This document shows positions 8,879 to 17,727 of a stretch of 50,046 nucleotides of DNA, in pieces. The stretch spans positions 1 through 50,046 of the forward strand of contig JAIXWP010000093.1 in the NCBI GenBank assembly GCA_027491215.1, written 5' to 3'. Below the pieces are notes generated by a model. That model worked only from the letters and a program-made list of their open reading frames with translations. It searched no databases and had not been told where the DNA came from. The stretch comes from Flavobacteriales bacterium (lineage in GTDB: Bacteria; Bacteroidota; Bacteroidia; Flavobacteriales_D; Sanyastnellaceae). A program made the position numbers and the translations under genes. The first letter of the stretch is position 1. The number at the start of each line of letters is the position of its first letter.

Positions 8879-11752
8879 ATGAAAAAAGTCTTGAAATACA
8901 CAGGAATCACTATCGGTGTGATTTTTATCCTTCTTCTGATTGCTCCTTTCCTATTCAAAGGGAAAATTGTGGACGCTGTCAAACAAGCAGCAAACGACAA
9001 TCTCAACGCTACTGTAAATTTTGAAGATGTCAGTCTTTCATTGATCAGAAACTTTCCGAATCTTCGATTGACCATCGATAATTTTTCCGTGGTGAACAAA
9101 GCACCATTCGACAGCGTGCAATTGGTGAAAATTGAAAGCCTCGTAGCTGTGATTGATATCAAAAGTGTATTTGGGGATCAAATCCAAATTAAAAAAATCG
9201 GACTCGTAAAACCCAATTTTGATGTTCGAGTTTTAGCGGACGGCACTGCAAACTATGATATCGCAATAGCAGATACAACTGCAGTAGAAGATGTTCCGGC
9301 AGATACAACTGCCAGCACATTTAGCATGAAATTGAAAGAATATTATATCGAAGATGCAACTATTCGCTACGAAGATTTGACGATGCCGTTTTTACTAGAT
9401 TTAAAGGGCTTTGATCACAGCGGCAGCGGAGATTTTACCGCAGATATTTTCACCCTTGAAACAATAACGCACGCTGATACAGTGAGCTTCCATTATGATG
9501 GAACGACCTACATGAATGAAGTTGTTACCGACATCAAGGTAGATCTTGAAATGGATATGAAAAACATGAAGTTTACTTTCTCAAATAATGAAATTAAACT
9601 CAACGAACTCTATCTCGCAGCAAATGGCTGGGTTTCGATGCCTGCAGAAAATATCGATATGGACATCACCTTTAATGCAACAAAAACAGATTTCAAAAAC
9701 CTTCTCTCCATGGTGCCTGCTCAATTTGCAAAAGATCTCAAAGGGGTTGATGTAAGCGGCAAAATGGGAGTAGACGGTTTTGTAAAAGGAACCTATAACG
9801 ATGATAGCATGCCTAATGTCGGGTTGAACCTATTCGTGGAAAATGGCAGATTCAAATATCCTGATCTTCCTAAAAGTGTAGAAAACATTCAAATCAAATC
9901 ATCGATTTATGCTGATATGAATGTGATGGATAAGACGACTGTGGATGTAGATAAATTTCACCTTGAGATGGCAAGCAGCCCAGTTGATATGACTTTGCAC
10001 TTGCGCACTCCAGAGTCAGATCCATACATTGATTTCATGTGCAAAGCTTTTGTGGATCTCAACAATGTAAAAGAATTTATTCCATTGGAAGAAGGTGACA
10101 AAGTTCACGGCCAAATCAAAGCCGATGTGAATTTGAAGGGAAATATGAGCAGTGTAGAAACGGAGCAGTATGATAAATTCTATGCAGCTGGCCAAATAGA
10201 CATTACCAATGTGCTCTTTGATAGTGATTCATTGCCTTATGATTTGAATGTAAATAATGCATCCTTCATCTTTAATCCTGCCTATTTGAATCTTGCAGCA
10301 TTTGACGCTAAAATTGGAAGAAGCGATTTACAAGCAAATGGTAAAATTGATAATTACTTAGCATATGCATTAAAAGATTCTCTCCTTGCGGGGGTGTTTA
10401 ACGTAAGCAGTCAATTGATGGATTTAAATGAATTCATGACTGATGATACTGCTACTGCCGCGCCAGCAACAGAGAGCGAATCACCAACTACCGAGGCGAC
10501 TCCAGAAGCACTCGCTCCGATTGAATTACCCGGCAATATTGATTTTAGTTTGAATGCATCATTTGCAAAAATGATTTATGACAAAACTGAAATCTCGAAT
10601 GTGAAGGGTGGCATTCAGTTAAAAGACAAGATTGCTTCATTGAAAAATCTTGCGATGAATGTACTGGAAGGATCCGTGGTAATGACGGGTAATTACAATG
10701 CACAGAATCTAGCAGCACCAAAAATGGATTTCTTGTTTGATATCAAAAACATGGATATCAATAAAGCTGCAAACGAATTCAACACCATTGACAAACTTGC
10801 TCCTATTGCAAAGGCTTGCACCGGTAAGTTCAGCACCAAGTTTAACATGAAGAGTTTACTTGGACAAGATATGATGCCCGTGAACGCTACTGTGAATGGT
10901 GCTGGTTCATTGAGCACAAGCGGAGTTCAGATCAAAGATTTTGCGCCTCTTGTCAAGCTTGCTGAAAAAATCAATTTAGATAAATTGAAAAACCCAAAAG
11001 TGGGTGATGTAAATGTATCCTTCAAAATTGTAGACGGTAAAGTGAATGTGGATCCTTTCAACGTAAAAGTAGATGACATGCAAGCGAAAGTCTCTGGATA
11101 CACCACACTTGATCAAATCATAGATTACAATGTGGAGATGGACGTTCCTTTTGAAAAATTCCCATCCAACATCGTCAACCAAGCCGGAAGCTTTATTGGT
11201 GATTTGAATAAAAAATTAGGAACGAACGTAAGCCTTGGAAACAAAGTAAATGTGATTGCGCGCATAACAGGCACGATCACTGATCCGAAGGTAGGCGTAA
11301 CGAGCAAGGCTTTGGGTGCTGATGCTGTGCAAGATCTCAAAACGCAAGCTGTTGAAGCCATCAAAACTGAGATCAAAGAGCAGGCTACCAACTTAAAGAA
11401 TGATGCATTAGAAAAGGCGATTGCAGAGAAAGCAAAGCTTGTCGCACAAGCGCAAGAGCAAGCCAATAAAATAAAAGCAGAGGCTGCAGAGGCCGCTAAG
11501 AAAGCGAAAGACCAAGCGTATAAATTGGCAGATGATACAGAGAAGTCATTTAAAAATCCTTTGGAAAAAGCTGCGAAAAAACTCGCTGCTGAAAAGATGC
11601 GTAAGGCAGCTGATGAAGGCTACAATAAATCTATTGAAGAAGCCAACAAGCGTGCAGATAAATTGGTTGTAGATGCGAGCGCAAAAGGAGATAAACTCAT
11701 CCAAGACGCTAATGCTGCAGGTGACAAACAAATCAATAAAGTTGGAAACTAA
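8879..11752 (+). CDS. AsmA-family protein with a long Ala/Lys-rich coiled-coil tail
   Basis: A 957-residue protein with an N-terminal membrane anchor (about residues 5-29) followed by the AsmA N-terminal pattern (KGKIVDAVKQAANDNLNATVNFEDVSLSL in outline). A long beta-rich body follows, the organisation of AsmA/TamB-type proteins implicated in lipid traffic between envelope membranes. A Thr/Pro/Glu-rich linker lies around residues 522-546. The last ~145 residues (from about 812) are strikingly Ala, Lys and Glu rich and strongly predicted by eye to be helical or coiled coil, ending in a KLVVDASAKGDK-like repeat. AsmA proteins do not normally end this way. The stop is one base from the next start, suggesting one transcript with the unknown secreted protein. 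Confidence 0.82.
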   Translation: MKKVLKYTGITIGVIFILLLIAPFLFKGKIVDAVKQAANDNLNATVNFEDVSLSLIRNFPNLRLTIDNFSVVNKAPFDSVQLVKIESLVAVIDIKSVFGDQIQIKKIGLVKPNFDVRVLADGTANYDIAIADTTAVEDVPADTTASTFSMKLKEYYIEDATIRYEDLTMPFLLDLKGFDHSGSGDFTADIFTLETITHADTVSFHYDGTTYMNEVVTDIKVDLEMDMKNMKFTFSNNEIKLNELYLAANGWVSMPAENIDMDITFNATKTDFKNLLSMVPAQFAKDLKGVDVSGKMGVDGFVKGTYNDDSMPNVGLNLFVENGRFKYPDLPKSVENIQIKSSIYADMNVMDKTTVDVDKFHLEMASSPVDMTLHLRTPESDPYIDFMCKAFVDLNNVKEFIPLEEGDKVHGQIKADVNLKGNMSSVETEQYDKFYAAGQIDITNVLFDSDSLPYDLNVNNASFIFNPAYLNLAAFDAKIGRSDLQANGKIDNYLAYALKDSLLAGVFNVSSQLMDLNEFMTDDTATAAPATESESPTTEATPEALAPIELPGNIDFSLNASFAKMIYDKTEISNVKGGIQLKDKIASLKNLAMNVLEGSVVMTGNYNAQNLAAPKMDFLFDIKNMDINKAANEFNTIDKLAPIAKACTGKFSTKFNMKSLLGQDMMPVNATVNGAGSLSTSGVQIKDFAPLVKLAEKINLDKLKNPKVGDVNVSFKIVDGKVNVDPFNVKVDDMQAKVSGYTTLDQIIDYNVEMDVPFEKFPSNIVNQAGSFIGDLNKKLGTNVSLGNKVNVIARITGTITDPKVGVTSKALGADAVQDLKTQAVEAIKTEIKEQATNLKNDALEKAIAEKAKLVAQAQEQANKIKAEAAEAAKKAKDQAYKLADDTEKSFKNPLEKAAKKLAAEKMRKAADEGYNKSIEEANKRADKLVVDASAKGDKLIQDANAAGDKQINKVGN

Positions 11753-11753
11753 A

Positions 11754-13664
11754 ATGATGAAATATTTTTTCAAAGTGTCAATCATAGTGGCACTTTTTCT
11801 TGTATTAACTAACGCAGCAAATGCACAAAAGGACACCTTATTCTTTCCTCCTTATTCCTATTTTGTTATTGATAATGAGGAATGGGCGGTAAGAGAAAGT
11901 AACAAGTATGTCAAGCTCAGGAAGAAAGACAATATGCTCCTAGAGGTTAAAGCGCGTTATCATAAGCCCCTAGGAATGACAGGTCCTGAGAACTTTCTCG
12001 AAAATGCGCAAAAAGCAATGGTTGAGAACGATAAACTCGTTGTAGCCTCTTCCACTAAGCTTGACGAAAAAACATATCTGCTAGAAATTATTCCGAACAT
12101 TGATGAATGCTCGGAGTTCGAATTCCCTAAAGAATTCTTATCCATAAAGATTTATTTCATCGTTAGATACATCGACTCACAAACTATTTGGACACTGGAA
12201 CTAGACGATGATATGTACATTTTAATGCAAGCTTTTCCATTAAAAGATCAATTACTTGAAGTTTATTCCTACGCTCAATTCACCACTCCTCAAGAAATGG
12301 ATCGGCTGCTTGGTTATCCCTTGACCGAAAGTAGAATTAACTACGAAGTGCATAAAGAATATCAAAAAGAATACAATCAAAACTACAATGAGCTGCTGAA
12401 GAAGCGAAAGTGCTATGATGATGAATCACTCCTAGAAACACTAAAAATGTATCATCCTGCCAAGCTCATAGATTCCCTTGCCAGATATCAAAAAGACAGC
12501 ACTCTAGCTAACCTATATGCCCAGAAAAACGCTGAGTCAAGATCTGAGGCAGAAAAATTAAATCTTCAAAGACTTGCTGAATTGAATTACACCCATTCAG
12601 AATATTATTCTCTTTTAGAAAAATCTCAAAACTCAGGATTCAGTTTAAATGACTATCTCGCTCTCGCGCTTGGAAATCGACCTGAAAGTGGAATCTCGCG
12701 CTTTCTCGAATTGAGTAATGCGTCTGGACAAGAGATTCGAGATAATGACTACCATTCTATCGTTGCTGAATTGATAAGAAATGAGGAAAAACTAGACTCT
12801 ACTTTTGATTACATTGAAATTTATCGGGTGGATGACTCCCTTGGCGTAGTGGTTCTTTTTTCACTTCAAAAACTACAGTCAAAAAATTACTTTATCATTA
12901 GAGAAAATGGATCTTACTCAAGAAAATCCTTTTCAACTCCGAATGAATTTCAACAAGGCACGAACGACAAAACGTGGGATGATTTGAGTCCATATATTCC
13001 GAATGACATGCTAAATTTTAGAATGTATTCTAATACAATTATTCAATACTCGAAACACAAGAACATCCTATTACTCTCTTCAAAAACCAACAAACCTCAA
13101 TATTATCAGTCTGCTTCGAATTTTGGCAGTGAATGGAAAAAAATTTCATCCATGCCTATTGACTCTTCGTTCTATCTGATGATCAGCAGTGAATTCGAAA
13201 ACACCTCCAGACATGGCTCAATACGATGGGATCAATTCAATAATCAAAATGAAAAGAAACGCCTTGAAAACCTCATTATTGATCTAACAGGAAAGACATT
13301 TGAGGATCTTTGTGAAAGAGACTCTTTGGGTGTTATTAAATCGATTGACGATGCCGCTAGATATATTATTAGAGCAAATGTAAAGCCTGAATATCTGCTA
13401 TACACCTCCAACAGCATCGCAGATGTCGATGGTGACAAACAAGACGAACTAATTCATCTTGCTATTTCTAATGGAAAGATAATAACTCAGAGTATCTTCA
13501 AATTGAATAATGGCGTTTTAGAAAAAATCCCTGCTAAAAATTCACTGAAAATTTTTGAGAAGAATACAGCGGTACTAAACACACTGCTTATTTCACAGAT
13601 AAAAAATCATACCCAAGAAAAATTAGACGATCCCCAACGATTGTTCGGTTTTGACGAAAAGTAA
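11754..13664 (+). CDS. Secreted protein of unknown function
   Basis: A 636-residue protein I do not recognise. The start at 11754 (MMKYFFKV) gives a clean signal peptide ending near NAANAQ. In-frame upstream ATG codons lie inside the AsmA gene. After the signal the N-terminal half is a mixed alpha/beta domain. A charged, probably helical stretch around residues 200-310 (KEYQKEYNQNYNELLKKRK and AQKNAESRSEAEKL) follows, then a beta-rich C-terminal half. Near residues 558-567 there is IADVDGDKQDEL, a single FG-GAP-like calcium loop. No sorting domain or lipobox is seen. It is one base downstream of the AsmA gene and ends at a strong bidirectional terminator. Confidence 0.75.
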   Translation: MMKYFFKVSIIVALFLVLTNAANAQKDTLFFPPYSYFVIDNEEWAVRESNKYVKLRKKDNMLLEVKARYHKPLGMTGPENFLENAQKAMVENDKLVVASSTKLDEKTYLLEIIPNIDECSEFEFPKEFLSIKIYFIVRYIDSQTIWTLELDDDMYILMQAFPLKDQLLEVYSYAQFTTPQEMDRLLGYPLTESRINYEVHKEYQKEYNQNYNELLKKRKCYDDESLLETLKMYHPAKLIDSLARYQKDSTLANLYAQKNAESRSEAEKLNLQRLAELNYTHSEYYSLLEKSQNSGFSLNDYLALALGNRPESGISRFLELSNASGQEIRDNDYHSIVAELIRNEEKLDSTFDYIEIYRVDDSLGVVVLFSLQKLQSKNYFIIRENGSYSRKSFSTPNEFQQGTNDKTWDDLSPYIPNDMLNFRMYSNTIIQYSKHKNILLLSSKTNKPQYYQSASNFGSEWKKISSMPIDSSFYLMISSEFENTSRHGSIRWDQFNNQNEKKRLENLIIDLTGKTFEDLCERDSLGVIKSIDDAARYIIRANVKPEYLLYTSNSIADVDGDKQDELIHLAISNGKIITQSIFKLNNGVLEKIPAKNSLKIFEKNTAVLNTLLISQIKNHTQEKLDDPQRLFGFDEK

Positions 13665-13670
13665 TTGCAC

Positions 13671-13704
13671 AAAAAAAGCTGCTCAAATGAGCAGCTTTTT
13701 TTTT
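13671..13704. terminator. Bidirectional rho-independent terminator
   Basis: A hairpin with arms AAGCTGCTC and GAGCAGCTT around an AAAT loop is flanked by an A-run on the left and nine T on the right. It can therefore stop transcription from both sides. It sits between the convergent unknown secreted protein gene and pckA. Confidence 0.9.
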
Positions 13705-13719
13705 ATTTCATCTATTGTA

Positions 13720-15333
13720 TTAAACTGTAGCTTTCACGCGAGGCGCAGCATTCATAATCTCCTCGTTTGCGAATTCTTTGAATTTCTCAAAGTTGTTTAC
13801 AAACTTCTCTGCGAGCTCATTTGCTTTAGCGTCGTATGCCGCTTTATCAGTCCAAGTATTTCTTGGGTTCAATAATTCAACTGGCACATCTGGACATTCT
13901 GTCGGCATTGCTAATCCGAACACTTCATGTGTTTCGAAATTTACATTGTCCAACTTACCTTCCAATGCTGCTGTGATCATCGCGCGAGTGAAACGCAATT
14001 TCATACGCTCACCAGTGCCATACGCACCGCCGCTCCATCCGGTATTGATCATCCAAACCTTAGCGCCACTCTCATCGATTTTCTTACCCATCATCTCAGC
14101 ATATTTTGTAGGATGCAATGGCAAGAATGGTGCACCAAAACATGCGCTGAAAGTAGTGGTAGGCTCCGTGATTCCAGCTTCCGTACCAGCAACCTTTGCA
14201 GTATAACCGCTGATGAACTGATACATTGCTTGCCCTTTAGTCAATCTACTGATTGGAGGCAATACACCAAATGCATCACAAGTCAAGAAGAAGATATTCT
14301 TAGGAATACCGCCCATACTTGGCTCCATGATATTATCAATGTGATTCAATGGATAGCTTACACGTGTATTTTCTGTTCTTGTCTTATCAGCATAATCAGG
14401 AGTAACTCCATCATCCTCAAATCCGATGTTCTCGAGAATTGCTCCAAAACGAATCGCATCATAAATCTGCGGCTCCTTCTCTCTTGTAAGATCAATGGTC
14501 TTCGCATAACATCCACCTTCAAAATTGAAGACTGTTGTGTCTGCCCATCCGTGCTCATCATCGCCAATCAAACGACGATTTGGATCAGATGACAATGTTG
14601 TCTTACCAGTACCTGAAAGACCAAAGAAAACAGCAGTATCGCCATCCTTTCCAACGTTTGCTGAGCAGTGCATGCTCAGTACGTTCTTATCCTGTGGCAA
14701 TACGTAGTTCAACACAGTGAAAATACCTTTCTTGATTTCTCCAGTATAACCGGTTCCACCAATGATGGCCATTTTTCTCTTGAAATCTAGTACTGCGAAA
14801 TTATGTTGACGTGTTCCGTCAATTTCTGGATCAGCCATAAACCCTGGCGCGCATACCACATGCCAGTCAGGCTGAATAGTTTCTAGTTCTTCTGCTGTTG
14901 GTCGCAAAAACATGTTGTAGGCAAACATATTGCTCCATGGGAACTCAGTAACTACACGCACATTCATACGATAACGTGGATCAGCGCATACATAAGCATC
15001 ACGCACATACACATCACGACCATTTAAATAAGCGGTCATGCGTTGATACAAACGATCAAATTTCGCTGCATCAAAAGGAATATTGAACTGACTCCACCAA
15101 ACGGTATTTTCAGTCACCTCATCCTTCACAATAAATTTATCTTTTGGAGATCGACCAGTAAATTCTCCTGTATCAATTGCAAGAGCTCCCGTGTCTGCCA
15201 ACATCCCTTGACCGAGATGTAGTGTTTCTTCTACCAATTCCGCTGGAGCTAGGTTCCAGTATGCGGCAGAAACATTTTTCAAACCTAAATAATCAAGATT
15301 AGCCCCTTCAGGCTTCCTTCCGAAATGATTCAT
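13720..15333 (-). CDS. pckA: Phosphoenolpyruvate carboxykinase (ATP)
   Basis: A 537-residue enzyme of the ATP-dependent class. It has the kinase-1a P-loop GLSGTGKTTLS near residue 240, LIGDDEHGW just after it, and the substrate-binding FTGRSPKDKF near residues 56-65. It converts oxaloacetate to PEP at the entry to gluconeogenesis, or runs in reverse as a fermentative carboxylation. The start at 15333 (MNHFGRKPEGANL) is chosen because it gives the family N-terminus. The open frame upstream (to 15429) encodes no conserved sequence. With mdh and fbaA also in this window, the gluconeogenic steps from malate are well represented. Confidence 0.97.
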   Translation of the reverse strand: MNHFGRKPEGANLDYLGLKNVSAAYWNLAPAELVEETLHLGQGMLADTGALAIDTGEFTGRSPKDKFIVKDEVTENTVWWSQFNIPFDAAKFDRLYQRMTAYLNGRDVYVRDAYVCADPRYRMNVRVVTEFPWSNMFAYNMFLRPTAEELETIQPDWHVVCAPGFMADPEIDGTRQHNFAVLDFKRKMAIIGGTGYTGEIKKGIFTVLNYVLPQDKNVLSMHCSANVGKDGDTAVFFGLSGTGKTTLSSDPNRRLIGDDEHGWADTTVFNFEGGCYAKTIDLTREKEPQIYDAIRFGAILENIGFEDDGVTPDYADKTRTENTRVSYPLNHIDNIMEPSMGGIPKNIFFLTCDAFGVLPPISRLTKGQAMYQFISGYTAKVAGTEAGITEPTTTFSACFGAPFLPLHPTKYAEMMGKKIDESGAKVWMINTGWSGGAYGTGERMKLRFTRAMITAALEGKLDNVNFETHEVFGLAMPTECPDVPVELLNPRNTWTDKAAYDAKANELAEKFVNNFEKFKEFANEEIMNAAPRVKATV

Positions 15334-15373
15334 TGTTTTTTGTTTGGTTCGACTATCATTGAGTACGACGCTG

Positions 15374-15381
15374 CAAAGGTA
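15374..15381 (-). promoter_or_regulatory. Possible pckA -7 element (TAnnTTTG)
   Basis: Read on the minus strand the sequence is TACCTTTG, a full match to the Bacteroidota -7 consensus TAnnTTTG, about 40 bp before the pckA ATG. A transcript would start near 15367 and have a leader of about 34 nt. No good -33 TTTG/TTG lies at 19-20 bp, so the call is tentative. Confidence 0.35.
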
Positions 15382-15445
15382 GTAATACCTATCAAAACCT
15401 CGGTGATTTTTGTCATCCAAGGCCCGCAACGATGAACCAGACCAT

Positions 15446-15952
15446 TTATTTTACATCTTCCACAAAAAAGGACTTTGCGATCTTCTGATATTCAACGAAA
15501 AGCCTTGCTCCCACTACAACTTTAGGCTCTTGAACACCGTCGTGAAAAATCGCTCCACAGATATTTTTATCCAAATCTCGGGTGAAACTAAAGTTTACAC
15601 CATTTTTCAACACTAAGGTTATTTGCGGCTTATCACTAAATGTAGTTTGTACACCTTCTATACCTGGATCCTTGATAAATTCTGTCGCATTGATCTCGAA
15701 CTCGTCAATTAATGCCGTTTGCACATTGTCTTCTCCTTCCTTCAAAGAAATCTGGTACAAATCATCCGAGCTCGGTGTGAAAAAAATCACTTGTCTGATG
15801 CGCCTAGCCTTTGGCTCTGCAGTTTCGGTGGAAGGAGTCGGAGCGGAGATGTTAGGAGCTGTGGTAGTTGAAGCAGGTGTATTCGTATCCTTCTTCCCAC
15901 AACTAGAGGACATCATGATAAGTCCTAATGCGATGATGATGATCATTTTCAT
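15446..15952 (-). CDS. Putative lipoprotein of unknown function
   Basis: A 168-residue protein. With the ATG at 15952 it begins MKMIIIIALGLIMMSSSC, a compact lipoprotein signal with Cys18 as the acylation site. The alternative start five codons upstream would lengthen the n-region without a better fit. After a Thr/Pro/Ala linker (residues ~24-45) comes a beta-rich domain of about 120 residues, with ITLVLKNGVNFSFTRDLDK and GAIFHDGVQEPK. I recognise no family. It is divergent from ftcD and upstream of pckA in the same direction, separated by 112 bp. Confidence 0.7.
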   Translation of the reverse strand: MKMIIIIALGLIMMSSSCGKKDTNTPASTTTAPNISAPTPSTETAEPKARRIRQVIFFTPSSDDLYQISLKEGEDNVQTALIDEFEINATEFIKDPGIEGVQTTFSDKPQITLVLKNGVNFSFTRDLDKNICGAIFHDGVQEPKVVVGARLFVEYQKIAKSFFVEDVK

Positions 15953-16032
15953 AACACAAACATACAAAGGGAGCGAATCAAATTTTGTGGATTGTACAGA
16001 CCTTCCGACATTCGCTGTCTAAAATTAAAGTC

Positions 16033-17727
16033 ATGCGTATTGTAGAATGTGTTCCAAATATTTCTGAAGGAAGAGACAAGGCAAAAATCAAAGCGATAGT
16101 CGCTGAGGTTGAAACGGTTGAAGGAGTTATGCTTCTAGACGTTGATCCTGGTGCTTCTACCAATAGAACAGTTATCACATTCGCAGGGGAACCTGATAAG
16201 GTTATCGAAGCAGCATTCCGTCTCATCAAGAAAGCGCAAGAGCTTATTGATATGCGCACTCACAAAGGGGAGCACCCGAGACACGGTGCGACAGATGTTT
16301 GTCCATTTGTACCGATTTCAGGAGTAACATTAGAGGACTGCGCAGGATTCGCTCATCAATTGGGCGAGCGCGTAGGAAAAGAATTGGGCATCCCTGGATA
16401 CTACTATGAAAAGGCGGCTACAAAACCGGAAAGAGCCAACCTCGCTAATTGTCGCAAAGGAGAATACGAGGCTCTAGAAAAAATTACGACCGCAGAGTGG
16501 GTTCCTGACTTTGGACCTAACGTGGTGACAGAAAGTGTAAAAAAATCAGGTCTTTTAACCATTGGCGCGCGCGACTTTTTAGTGGCATACAACGTCAACT
16601 TAAATACTACTTCGACGCGCAGAGCAAACGCTATTGCATTTGACATTCGCGAAGCTGGCAGAACATTGAGAGAAGGAGATCCCGTAACAGGCAAACCTAT
16701 TCTTGATGAAAATGGTGAACCTAAACGCATACCAGGTACGCTCAAAGCCGTGAAAGGAATTGGATGGTATATTGAAGAATATGGCATTGCTCAACTTTCG
16801 CTTAATCTTACCAATATCAGCGTCACTCCAATGCACGCTGCTTTTGAGGAAGCCGCTAAAAAGGCGGCGGAACGTGGAGTTCGTGTAACAGGATCAGAAA
16901 TCGTTGGTGTAATTCCTAAACAAAGCTTGATTGACGCTGCTGATTTCTATTTGAAAAAACAAGAAAGATCACTTGGCATTTCTGATAAAGAAAAAATAAA
17001 AATCGCTGTCAAATCTCTTGGCTTAGATGATCTCGCTCCATTTAAGGCAGAGGAAAAAGTGATTGAGTATATGCTCGAGGCTCGCATGGCCAATTCGAAG
17101 AAGCTGATCAAAATGGACTTGCGTGCATTCGCTGAAGAGACCTCGAGCGAATCTCCAGCTCCTGGAGGTGGATCGATTGCGGCTTATGTAGGGGCGCTTG
17201 GCGCATCGTTGGGAACGATGGTGGCGAATTTATCCTCGCACAAAAGAGGATGGGACGAGCGTTGGGAAGAGTTTTCAGAGTGGGCTCAAAAAGGAATGAT
17301 GTATCAAGAAAAACTACTTCAACTGGTAGATGAAGATACACTTGCCTTCAATAAAATTATGGAAGCTTTCGGCTTACCAAAAAACACCGAGGAAGAAAAA
17401 GCGGCGCGCAGCGCTGCAATCGAAGCTGCTTCAAAGTATGCGATGCAGGTTCCTTTTATCACCGCAGAAACCGCATATCACAGCATGGAGGTGATGCACA
17501 AGATGGCGGAAATTGGAAATCCAAATTCGATCTCAGATGCTGGTGTAGGAGCACTTTGCGCGCGCACTGCTGTTTTGGGAGCCGTGATGAATGTGCGTAT
17601 TAATGCAAGTGGTATTAAGGATAAAGTTTTTACCGAAGACCTTCTTACAAAAGCAAACGAACTTGAGGCAAAAGCAGAAACTTTAGAAACAGAAATTAGA
17701 GCAATTGTTAGAAAAGCAATCGGCTAG
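16033..17727 (+). CDS. ftcD: Bifunctional glutamate formimidoyltransferase / formimidoyl-THF cyclodeaminase
   Basis: A 564-residue fusion of two enzymes. Residues 1 to ~300 are the formiminotransferase, starting MRIVECVPNISEGRD with the conserved GEHPR motif (His81) and CPFVP. From about residue 362 to the end is the cyclodeaminase, beginning DLRAFAEETSSESPAPGGGS. Together they transfer the formimino group from formiminoglutamate to tetrahydrofolate and then release ammonia to give methenyl-THF. The layout matches the vertebrate-type bifunctional protein also found in many Bacteroidota. The start at 16033 is chosen over one 16 codons upstream because it gives the canonical N-terminus. It would consume the product of HutI encoded at 6410-7660. 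Its stop overlaps the convergent subtilase stop in CTAG. Confidence 0.94.
   Translation: MRIVECVPNISEGRDKAKIKAIVAEVETVEGVMLLDVDPGASTNRTVITFAGEPDKVIEAAFRLIKKAQELIDMRTHKGEHPRHGATDVCPFVPISGVTLEDCAGFAHQLGERVGKELGIPGYYYEKAATKPERANLANCRKGEYEALEKITTAEWVPDFGPNVVTESVKKSGLLTIGARDFLVAYNVNLNTTSTRRANAIAFDIREAGRTLREGDPVTGKPILDENGEPKRIPGTLKAVKGIGWYIEEYGIAQLSLNLTNISVTPMHAAFEEAAKKAAERGVRVTGSEIVGVIPKQSLIDAADFYLKKQERSLGISDKEKIKIAVKSLGLDDLAPFKAEEKVIEYMLEARMANSKKLIKMDLRAFAEETSSESPAPGGGSIAAYVGALGASLGTMVANLSSHKRGWDERWEEFSEWAQKGMMYQEKLLQLVDEDTLAFNKIMEAFGLPKNTEEEKAARSAAIEAASKYAMQVPFITAETAYHSMEVMHKMAEIGNPNSISDAGVGALCARTAVLGAVMNVRINASGIKDKVFTEDLLTKANELEAKAETLETEIRAIVRKAIG

Noticed and set aside
13927-14592. Long open frame (221 codons) on the plus strand inside pckA
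   Set aside because: It is antisense to a clear PckA coding sequence, shows no domain and no plausible start context.
15410-15616. Small plus-strand open frame between pckA and the lipoprotein gene
   Set aside because: It overlaps the lipoprotein coding sequence, has no ribosome-binding context and no recognisable protein features.
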